Below, one piece after another: positions 57,573 through 64,000 of a stretch of DNA of 64,000 bases (positions are counted from its first letter, which is position 1; each line of letters begins with the position of its first letter). The notes below the pieces were generated by a model. The model saw only the letters and a list, made by a program, of their open reading frames with translations, was not told the origin of the DNA and ran no database searches. The DNA is from Streptomyces laurentii (GTDB lineage: Bacteria > Actinomycetota > Actinomycetes > Streptomycetales > Streptomycetaceae). The DNA lies in contig AP017424.1 of NCBI GenBank assembly GCA_002355495.1, positions 5,211,501 to 5,275,500 of the forward strand, read 5' to 3'. A program made the position numbers and the translations under genes.

Positions 57573-58781
57573 ATGGCAGCGGAGATCGTCAATCATCGCA
57601 GCGAGAGCGGCACGGAAGGGGCTTCCGAGCCCTTCGATCCGGCCTTCGCGCTGCACCGCGGGGGCAAGATGGCCATTACGGCCACGGTGCCGCTGCGGGA
57701 CAAGGACGACCTGTCCCTCGCGTACACGCCCGGCGTCGCCAAGGTGTGCACGGCAATCGCGGAGCAGCCCGACCTGGTCAACGACTACACCTGGAAGTCC
57801 CAGGTCGTGGCCGTCGTGACCGACGGTACGGCGGTGCTCGGCCTCGGCGACATCGGCCCGGAAGCCTCCCTCCCGGTCATGGAGGGGAAGGCCATCCTCT
57901 TCAAGCAGTTCGGCGGCGTGGACGCGGTGCCGATCGCGCTCGCCACCACCGACGTCGACGAGATCGTCGAGACCGTCGTCCGGCTCGCCCCCTCCTTCGG
58001 CGGCGTGAACCTGGAGGACATCTCGGCCCCCCGGTGCTTCGAGATCGAGCGCAAGCTCCAGGAGCGCCTCGACATCCCCGTCTTCCACGACGACCAGCAC
58101 GGCACCGCGATCGTCTCCCTCGCCGCCCTGCGCAACGCGGCGAAGCTGACCGGCCGGACCCTCGGCGACCTGCGCGCGGTGATCTCCGGCGCCGGCGCCG
58201 CCGGTGTGGCCATCACGAAGTTCCTGCTGTCGGCCGGGATCGGCGACATCGCCGTGGCCGACCGCCGGGGCGTCGTCAGCCGCGACCGCGACGACCTCAC
58301 CGAGGTCAAGCGCGAGATCGCCGAACTCACCAACAAGGCGGGCCTGTCCGGCTCCCTGGAGAGCGCCATGGCCGGCGCCGACGTCTTCATCGGCGTCTCC
58401 GGCGGCACGGTCTCCGAGGAGGCGGTCGCGGCCATGGCGCCGAACGCCTTCGTGTTCGCCATGGCCAACCCGAACCCCGAGGTGCACCCGGACGTCGCGC
58501 ACAAGTACGCGGCGGTCGTGGCCACCGGCCGTTCGGACTACCCGAACCAGATCAACAACGTCCTCGCCTTCCCCGGCCTCTTCGCCGGCGCGCTCCAGGT
58601 CCGGGCCTCCCGGATCACCGAGGGCATGAAGATCGCCGCGGCCGACGCGATCGCGGGCGTCGTCGGCGACGACCTGGCCGCCGACTGCGTCATCCCGTCG
58701 CCGTTCGACGAGCGGGTCGCCCCGGCCGTCGCGGCCGCGGTCGCCGCCGCCGCGCGCGCGGAGGGCGTCGCCCGCCGCTGA
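57573..58781 (+). CDS. NAD(P)-dependent malic enzyme
   Basis: A 402-aa short bacterial-type malic enzyme that decarboxylates malate to pyruvate. Catalytic Tyr/Lys motif LAYTPGVAKVC with TVPLRDKDDLS, metal-site segment FHDDQHGTAIV, and the Rossmann loop ISGAGAAGVAI. The C-terminal phosphotransacetylase-like domain of the long MaeB form is absent. Cofactor preference is not decidable by eye. Expressed alone, closed by a 16-bp hairpin. Confidence 0.93.
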   Translation: MAAEIVNHRSESGTEGASEPFDPAFALHRGGKMAITATVPLRDKDDLSLAYTPGVAKVCTAIAEQPDLVNDYTWKSQVVAVVTDGTAVLGLGDIGPEASLPVMEGKAILFKQFGGVDAVPIALATTDVDEIVETVVRLAPSFGGVNLEDISAPRCFEIERKLQERLDIPVFHDDQHGTAIVSLAALRNAAKLTGRTLGDLRAVISGAGAAGVAITKFLLSAGIGDIAVADRRGVVSRDRDDLTEVKREIAELTNKAGLSGSLESAMAGADVFIGVSGGTVSEEAVAAMAPNAFVFAMANPNPEVHPDVAHKYAAVVATGRSDYPNQINNVLAFPGLFAGALQVRASRITEGMKIAAADAIAGVVGDDLAADCVIPSPFDERVAPAVAAAVAAAARAEGVARR

Positions 58782-58798
58782 CCCGGCACCGCTCCCCA

Positions 58799-58834
58799 GG
58801 GCCCCGTACGGTTCCGCCGAACCGTACGGGGCCC
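58799..58834 (+). terminator. Terminator of the malic enzyme gene
   Basis: gggccccgtacggttc / gaaccgtacggggccc, 16-bp perfect stem with a 4-base loop, 17 bases after the stop. Confidence 0.9.
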
Positions 58835-58989
58835 TCGCGTCCGTCCGGGGGCCCGCGTGAGCGGGGGCGTGGGGGCGAGCCCAGGTGACCGTGCGGGTGA
58901 GGGCCGGTGCGGGGGTGTGAAGCCGTGGGACACGCGTCACATGGGCGCGTGGTTACGCGATCTCCCCGGCGCCGCCTAGGGTCGGGCCC

Positions 58990-59955
58990 ATGTTCGCTGC
59001 CTACGCTGCCCGAATCGACCGCGACCAGCCCCTGAACGGCCTCGAACTGGGCGAACGCCCCGAGCCCGCGAGCCGGCCCGGCTGGACCACCGTCACCGTC
59101 AAGGCCGCCTCGCTCAACCACCACGACCTGTGGTCGCTGCGCGGGGTCGGACTGACCGAGGACAAGCTGCCGATGATCCTCGGCTGCGACGCCGCCGGCA
59201 TCGACGAGCACGGCCACGAGGTCGTCCTGCACTCCGTCATCGGCCAGACCGGTCACGGGGTCGGCCCCGACGAGAAGCGCTCCATTCTGACCGAGCACTA
59301 CCAGGGCACCTTCGCCGAACGGGTCACCGTCCCGGCCTGGAACGTGCTGCCCAAGCCCAAGGAGCTCTCCTTCGAGGAGGCCGCCTGTCTGCCGACGGCC
59401 TGGCTCACCGCCTACCGGATGCTCTTCACCAACGCCGGGGTGCGGCCCGGCGATTCGGTCCTCGTGCAGGGTGCCGGCGGCGGTGTCGCCACCGCGGCGA
59501 TCGTCCTTGGCAAGGCGGCCGGACTGCGGGTCTTCGCCACCAGCCGGGACGAGGCCAAGCGCAAGCGGGCCGTCGAACTCGGCGCGGTCGAGGCGGTCGA
59601 GCCCGGGGCGCGGCTGCCGCAGAAGATGGACGCGGTCATCGAGACGGTCGGCGCCGCCACCTGGTCGCACTCCATCAAGTCGCTGCGGCCCGGCGGCACC
59701 GTCGTCATCTCCGGCGCCACCAGCGGCGACCGGCCCTCGCACGCCGAGCTGACCCGGATCTTCTTCCTGGAGCTGAAGATCGTCGGTTCGACGATGGGCT
59801 CCAAGGACGAGCTGGCGGACCTGCTGTCCTTCTGCGCCGCCACCGGCGTGCGTCCGGTGATCGACCAGGTGCTGCCGCTCGACCGGGCGCGCGAGGGCTT
59901 CGAGCGGATGGCCACCGGCGACCTCTTCGGAAAGATCGTGCTGACGACCTCTTGA
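58990..59955 (+). CDS. MDR-superfamily zinc-free quinone oxidoreductase-like protein
   Basis: A 321-aa medium-chain reductase: GroES-like N-terminal domain with SLNHHDLWSLRG and GCDAAG, then a Rossmann domain with VQGAGGGVATAAIVLGKAAG. The catalytic and structural zinc cysteines of true alcohol dehydrogenases are missing, so it is an NADPH:quinone-reductase/enoyl-reductase-like member. Substrate unknown. Monocistronic as far as can be seen. Confidence 0.88.
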   Translation: MFAAYAARIDRDQPLNGLELGERPEPASRPGWTTVTVKAASLNHHDLWSLRGVGLTEDKLPMILGCDAAGIDEHGHEVVLHSVIGQTGHGVGPDEKRSILTEHYQGTFAERVTVPAWNVLPKPKELSFEEAACLPTAWLTAYRMLFTNAGVRPGDSVLVQGAGGGVATAAIVLGKAAGLRVFATSRDEAKRKRAVELGAVEAVEPGARLPQKMDAVIETVGAATWSHSIKSLRPGGTVVISGATSGDRPSHAELTRIFFLELKIVGSTMGSKDELADLLSFCAATGVRPVIDQVLPLDRAREGFERMATGDLFGKIVLTTS

Positions 59956-60028
59956 TGACCCGTCAGTAATACTGATGGGATCTCCGGCACCCGCACCTCG
60001 TCCCCACCCCCGTGCCGGAGGTCCCATC

Positions 60029-61489
60029 GTGTTGCGAACCGCCTTGGCGGCAACCGCCGTTGCCGCAGCCCTGATCGCCCCCACCACCGCCCACGCCCAG
60101 GCCACGAGCGCCCGACCCGGGGGCACCACGGCCACCGGCGTGGCCCCGAGGCCCGGCGGCGGGCAGCCCGGCCGGCCCGGTCCCGGGGTCGCGGGCATAC
60201 CCGCCCTCACGGACGCCCAGGGCCGTGTCCTGACCCTGCGCGGCTGGAACGTCGGTGACAAGGCCAACCAGGGTGACCAGGCCCTCTCCGCGATCACCGA
60301 GAAGCACTTCCGCGACATGCGCGCGAAGGGCTTCGACTTCGCCCGGCTCCTGGTCTTCTGGGACGACCTGGAGCCCCGGCCCGGCCAGTACAGCAAGAAC
60401 TACCTCCGCAAGATCGAACGCGTTCTGGACTGGGCCCGGAAGTACGACGTCAAGGTCCTCCTCGACGCGCATCAGGACGTCTTCGGGCCCGCCTTCGGGC
60501 ACCGGGGCATCCCGGAGTGGGCCACCCGGACCGACGGCCTGCCCTTCACCCCGCACCCCGACGACTGGTTCGCCGAGTACTTCGAACCGGCCGTGCAGCG
60601 TGCCTTCACCCATCTCTACGAGGACCCGGACCTGCGACGCGCCCAGGCCCGGATGTGGCGGACGCTCGCGGACCGCTTCGGCGACCACCCCGCCGTCCTC
60701 GGCTACGACCTGATCAACGAGCCCATGGGTGAGCTCAAGGAGGGCGAGGACCTGCCCACCGCCGCCCGCCGGATCGAACGCGACCAGCTCACCCCGATGT
60801 ACAACCGCCTCGCGGACGCGATCCGTTCGGCCGACCGGGACGGCTGGGTGTTCGTCGAACCGACGCCGATCGTCGGCGAGGGCGTGCCGACCGGGCTCGG
60901 CCGGATCGACGACCCGAAGATCGTCTACGCCCCGCACTTCTACAACGCCGGCATGGAGGCCGGCGCCGACTACGACCCGGCGGCAGGCTGGCTCGAGGCC
61001 TACGAGCAGGCCGTCACCCGGTATCCGAAGGAGTACAAGGTCCCCGTGGTGGTGGGGGAGTGGGGGCCCCTCAACAACTCCCTGCCGAACATGAACCGCT
61101 TCTACCGGGAGGCGATGGCCTCGCTCGGCCGCTACAGCTCCGGCTGGGCGGGCTGGGAGTGGTGCTACGGCGGCGGCTACTGCGCGGTGGACGACGCCGG
61201 GGCCTTCCGTACGAACAAGGAGCTGACCGCCGAGCCGTACGCCGAGGCCGTCGCCGGAACGGTCCGCTCCACCGCGTACGATCCCGCGGCGGGCCTCTAC
61301 CGACTGGAATACGACGCCGGCCGGCGCGGCTCCCGGGTCACCGAAATCTCCCTGCCCCCGGGCGCGTGGCAGGTCACGGCCCGGGGACAGGCCGCCGTGG
61401 TGCGCCCTGCCAAGAACCGCAACCGCGCCCTGGTCATCGCCGCCCCCGGCGCCCGCGTGACCGTGACGGTGAAGGCCGGACGCGGCTGA
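60029..61489 (+). CDS. Secreted GH5 endoglycoceramidase-like glycosidase
   Basis: A 486-aa secreted enzyme. Signal peptide (VLRTALAATAVAAALIAPTT then AHA), an about 35-residue Gly/Pro linker, a GH5 (beta/alpha)8 barrel, and a C-terminal beta-sandwich. Acid/base E231 is in DLINEPM and nucleophile E344 in VVVGEWGP. The early strand LRGWNVGDKANQG and the EYFEPAVQRAFTHLYED region are of the endoglycoceramidase branch, which cleaves oligosaccharide from glycolipids. GTG start has GGAGG 8 bases upstream. The longer frame upstream covers the ribosome-binding site and is rejected. Confidence 0.88.
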   Translation: MLRTALAATAVAAALIAPTTAHAQATSARPGGTTATGVAPRPGGGQPGRPGPGVAGIPALTDAQGRVLTLRGWNVGDKANQGDQALSAITEKHFRDMRAKGFDFARLLVFWDDLEPRPGQYSKNYLRKIERVLDWARKYDVKVLLDAHQDVFGPAFGHRGIPEWATRTDGLPFTPHPDDWFAEYFEPAVQRAFTHLYEDPDLRRAQARMWRTLADRFGDHPAVLGYDLINEPMGELKEGEDLPTAARRIERDQLTPMYNRLADAIRSADRDGWVFVEPTPIVGEGVPTGLGRIDDPKIVYAPHFYNAGMEAGADYDPAAGWLEAYEQAVTRYPKEYKVPVVVGEWGPLNNSLPNMNRFYREAMASLGRYSSGWAGWEWCYGGGYCAVDDAGAFRTNKELTAEPYAEAVAGTVRSTAYDPAAGLYRLEYDAGRRGSRVTEISLPPGAWQVTARGQAAVVRPAKNRNRALVIAAPGARVTVTVKAGRG

Positions 61490-61701
61490 CCCCAGCGACG
61501 GGGGCAGGCGGGAACGGCGCGGGCAGGGGCCGGGGCTCGCGGCCCGGTGCCACCCGGCCCGGCGCCACCCGCCTCGGTCGGCCCGGCCTGGGGCCGCCCG
61601 GGTCCGCGCCGGGATCACCCCGGCCGGGTCCCGGGCGCCTCGCCTGCTCGACACCCCGTGCCCTGAGGCCGACGGCCGGGCGGCCCCCGGCCCTGCCGGG
61701 G

Positions 61702-62604
61702 TCAGCTCTTTCTGCGGTCCGGGCTCAGCAGCGACAGGATGCTCTCCGCCGCCGTCCCCAGGTGGCGGCGGGCCTCCGCCGCCTGCTCGCGGCTCACGCC
61801 GTGGTCCCGGGCCGCGTCGCGGATGTCGTCGCGGAAGCGGTCGAGGAGACGGTCCAGCTCACGGGCCGGTTCGGCCGACTGCTCCAGGTCCTGGGCCCAG
61901 TCGGAGACGGCCTCCTCGGGGGAGCCGGGCCGGCTGCCGGCCGGTCCGTGGGCCGCGCCCGTGACCAGGTCGCCGAGCTGGGCCGTGATGCCCGAGACGT
62001 CCTCCCAGACGCCCTTGGGCCATTCCCCGCGGGTCATCCGGTCCAGCACCTGCTCCTGGAACTGCACCTGGACCTGCTTGGCCATCCGCTGGAACTCCTT
62101 GGCCTGGTGCTTGGCCGACTGGGCCTCGGCGCGCGCCTGGCGGGCCTGCTCCTTCCATTCCTGCTTGGCCTTGCGCAGATCGTCCTTGGCGTCGGAGAGC
62201 GACGAGGAACCAGCGGTGCGGGACGCGCTCGCCGCCGCCCGCATCTCGTTGCGCAGCTTGCCGGCGGCGCCCCGCACGTCGTCGCGGATCTCCGCGGCGA
62301 GTTCGGACACGGACTCGCGGATCTCCACTTCGAGATCGGCCAGCTCGCCGACCCGCGCCGCCAGCTCGGCGCGTCCGGCGTCGGTGATCGAGTAGACCTT
62401 GCGGCCGCCCTCGGTGGCGTGGGTGACCAGGCCCTCGGCCTCCAGCTTGGCGAGCCGCGGGTAGACCGTGCCCGCCGAGGGGGCGTAGAGGCCCTGGAAG
62501 CGCTCCTCCAGGAGGCGGATCACCTCGTATCCGTGCCGGGGGGCCTCGTCGAGGAGCTTGAGCAGGTAGAGGCGCAGACGGCCGTGGGCGAAGACGGGAG
62601 GCAT
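61702..62604 (-). CDS. PadR-family regulator with long coiled-coil extension
   Basis: A 300-aa protein. PadR winged helix at residues 1-85 (GRLRLYLLKLLDEAPRHGYEVI, PSAGTVYPRLAKLEAEGLV) followed by a very long helical region (about 85-190, KDDLRKAKQEWKEQARQARAEAQSAKHQAKEF read in parts) with coiled-coil character, and a polar C-terminus. Typical PadR proteins are 110-180 aa, so the extension is unusual. Its ATG follows the stop of the DUF4097 gene by one base, so the two form one operon. Confidence 0.88.
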   Translation of the reverse strand: MPPVFAHGRLRLYLLKLLDEAPRHGYEVIRLLEERFQGLYAPSAGTVYPRLAKLEAEGLVTHATEGGRKVYSITDAGRAELAARVGELADLEVEIRESVSELAAEIRDDVRGAAGKLRNEMRAAASASRTAGSSSLSDAKDDLRKAKQEWKEQARQARAEAQSAKHQAKEFQRMAKQVQVQFQEQVLDRMTRGEWPKGVWEDVSGITAQLGDLVTGAAHGPAGSRPGSPEEAVSDWAQDLEQSAEPARELDRLLDRFRDDIRDAARDHGVSREQAAEARRHLGTAAESILSLLSPDRRKS

Positions 62605-62605
62605 G

Positions 62606-63481
62606 TCAGAGGACCTTTCCGGACGCGGGGGAGGGAGCGGACCAGTCGTCGCCCTCCGGCTCGGGCTCGGGGCGGCGCAGCAGGGCTATCGAGCCGGTGA
62701 CCGTGGTCGCCTTGAGGGTGCCGCGGCCGGACCCCAAGGTGCCGGTGATGGTCTTGGTGCCCCACTGGCCGCCGACCCGCAGGTCCTCGAACGCGTTGGA
62801 GAGGGAGCCGCTGGTGGTGCTCGCCTCGACCCGGGCGTCCGCCGGGTGCGGCAGCCGGATGGCCACCTCGCCGGAGACGCTGGCGAGCCGGATGTCGGCG
62901 GGCGGCCCGTCGAGGCCCATGGCCGGGTCGAGATCGACCACCAGATCGCCGCTGACCGTCTCGGCGCGCACGGCGGCGCCCGCGCCCTCGACCACGGTCA
63001 CGTCGCCGGTCACCGAGGTGATCTGGAGGTCGCCGGTGACGGACTGGGCCTCCAGGGCCCCCGAGACGGTCTCGGCGCGCACCGGGCCGGCCAGGCCCAC
63101 CAGCGTGGTGTCGCCGGTGACGCCGCGCACCGCCGTACTCCCGGTGATGCCGGAGACCACGGTCTCGGCGCCGACCGCCCCCACCTCCACGTCCGTGCCC
63201 GCCGGCACGGCGAGGGAGACGACGACCCGGCGGCGGTGGCCCTTGGGGTCGAGCCACTTGAGGAGGCCCTTCCAGTGAAGGTCCTCGTAGCTCACGGTGA
63301 GGACGGAATCCTCCTCGGAGACGATGAGCGGCGGGCCCTCGATCTCGGAGATCTGCAGGCGGGCGGAACTCTCGTCGGTCCCCACCACGTTCACCACACC
63401 GTTGACGATTCTGACCTGGACCCGGCGCACGGGGCCGGTCGGCGTGATCTTCATGGGCTCGGTGACGGACCACTCTGGCAT
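62606..63481 (-). CDS. DUF4097-family beta-helix protein
   Basis: A 291-aa protein built of repeating short strands (GAETVVSGITGSTAVRGVTG, RAETVSGALEAQSVTG, AETVSGDLVV), the right-handed beta-solenoid pattern of DUF4097/LiaX-like proteins. No signal peptide or membrane anchor is seen at the chosen start MPEWSVTEP; a longer start would add a basic stretch. In Firmicutes such proteins work in envelope-stress responses. Operon partner of the PadR gene. Confidence 0.85.
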   Translation of the reverse strand: MPEWSVTEPMKITPTGPVRRVQVRIVNGVVNVVGTDESSARLQISEIEGPPLIVSEEDSVLTVSYEDLHWKGLLKWLDPKGHRRRVVVSLAVPAGTDVEVGAVGAETVVSGITGSTAVRGVTGDTTLVGLAGPVRAETVSGALEAQSVTGDLQITSVTGDVTVVEGAGAAVRAETVSGDLVVDLDPAMGLDGPPADIRLASVSGEVAIRLPHPADARVEASTTSGSLSNAFEDLRVGGQWGTKTITGTLGSGRGTLKATTVTGSIALLRRPEPEPEGDDWSAPSPASGKVL

Positions 63482-63546
63482 GGTGCTGACCTCCCGTGTG
63501 AGGGCCGGTGCCGCCGGCCGGCGATCCCGGCGGCGACCGAGACGCA

Positions 63547-63581
63547 ACATATCGCGTCTCCGATAGACACGATATATCGCG
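63547..63581. promoter_or_regulatory. AT-rich repeat, candidate PadR operator/promoter
   Basis: Two direct copies of ATATCGCG (63549-63556 and 63574-63581) and the palindrome CGATATATCG (63570-63579), an A/T island in a very GC-rich region, 66-100 bases upstream of the DUF4097-padR operon. Autoregulation by PadR is inferred. Confidence 0.6.
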
Positions 63582-63726
63582 GCCAGGTCAAGTCAACCCT
63601 GATTCACCCCTGAGAGGGAGCTCCGGGTTCGTCAGGGGTGGCGGGGCGGGAGCTCGGGGTGGGCGGGTGTGTCGCGGTCTGGTGCATGTGCCGTCGTACC
63701 GGGATAAATTGACCTAGCGTGGGGGC

Positions 63727-64000
63727 ATGAACGCGACTTCGGGATCCCGCCCCGTCGGGGCGCTGCTGCTCTGCCGTGCCGAGCCGTCGGCGGTCCGCCC
63801 GCCGGCCGAGCTGCTGACGGAACAGCTGCTCCTCGCCCCCGCCGGACCCGAGTGGAGCGTTCTCGTCCCGGAGGGAAGGCCCTGGCTCGACGACGGCGAA
63901 CCCGTCGAGCGGGTCGTCACCGGCTGGTCCACCGCGCTGGCCGTCGCCGTTCCCGGCCGGCCCGTCCTCGCGCTGTGGTGGGACCCCGACCGGGCCGGTT
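63727..64000 (+). CDS. Hypothetical protein (partial, runs off the window)
   Basis: The frame opens with ATG at 63727 (MNATSGSRPVGALLLCRAEP) and stays open for 91 codons to the window end. The visible part is Pro/Leu-rich without signal peptide, membrane helix or known motif. Identity cannot be judged from this fragment. Confidence 0.6.
   Translation, partial: MNATSGSRPVGALLLCRAEPSAVRPPAELLTEQLLLAPAGPEWSVLVPEGRPWLDDGEPVERVVTGWSTALAVAVPGRPVLALWWDPDRAG

Noticed and set aside
1..64000. CRISPR arrays, insertion sequences, integrases, rRNA genes
   Set aside because: None seen on either strand; the only long exact repeats are the two tRNA-fMet units.

Overview
This is a 64 kb chromosomal core segment of a Streptomyces species or very close relative. 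The evidence is a uniformly very high GC content, third-position G/C codon bias, frequent GTG starts, and a gene content and order that I recognise as the Streptomyces sigR-nrd-dasR-wblE-sodN neighbourhood. That neighbourhood includes sigR-rsrA, class Ia nrdAB behind a cobalamin riboswitch, dasR-dasABC-nagB, wblE, nickel SOD with its protease, and snpA/snpR. I see no insertion sequence, prophage, CRISPR array, rRNA operon or biosynthetic cluster.

Layout. 1-3.0 kb: the end of a UPF0182-like membrane protein, then two identical initiator tRNA genes on either side of a Sel1/TPR-repeat gene. 3-11 kb: PerR-like Fur regulator, CBS protein, hisN, TetR plus a SugE-type SMR exporter, rsgA-aroA, an M50-like membrane protease, a SRAP/HMCES protein and an alpha/beta hydrolase. 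11-17 kb: the thiol-stress pair sigR-rsrA (with a sigma-R promoter and the N-terminally extended isoform), a tandem of HD-GYP and degenerate HD membrane proteins, a TPR protein and peptide deformylase. 17-21.4 kb: nrdAB with an adenosylcobalamin riboswitch. 21.4-24.6 kb: GNAT, a lipoprotein, and a MctP-type symporter with its DUF3311 partner.

24.8-33.6 kb is the chitin/GlcNAc utilisation locus: dasR divergent from dasABC and a GH3 N-acetylglucosaminidase, then nagB. Candidate dre operators lie before dasA, before nagB and before a PdtaS-type histidine kinase. 33.9-38 kb: wblE (with a CRP-like box), a diacylglycerol-kinase-like gene, a small membrane protein, and an anti-sigma/SigB-family sigma operon behind a sigma-B-type promoter. 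38-41.3 kb: CPA1 antiporter next to a UBP zinc-finger gene, a PLP enzyme and a muramoyl amidase. 41.6-44.2 kb: a family 2B encapsulin shell gene, with an inserted cyclic-nucleotide-binding domain, followed by its polyprenyl-transferase cargo. This is the most notable system in the window.

44.3-54.2 kb: small enzymes and hypotheticals, snapalysin with its divergent LysR regulator, methyltransferases, a NarL-type two-component pair, sodN/sodX and a CGNR regulator. 54.3-57 kb: a polar amino-acid ABC importer. 57.5-61.5 kb: malic enzyme, an MDR-family oxidoreductase and a secreted GH5 endoglycoceramidase-like enzyme. 61.7-63.6 kb: a PadR regulator coupled to a DUF4097 protein, with an AT-rich palindromic operator candidate. 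A truncated hypothetical gene runs off the end.

The genes mostly serve stress sensing (thiol, peroxide, osmotic, nickel), DNA precursor supply, GlcNAc sensing and import, and cell-envelope functions. Many transcription units are separated by long, perfect, often bidirectional hairpin terminators. All identifications are from reading the sequence and family knowledge; no database search was run.
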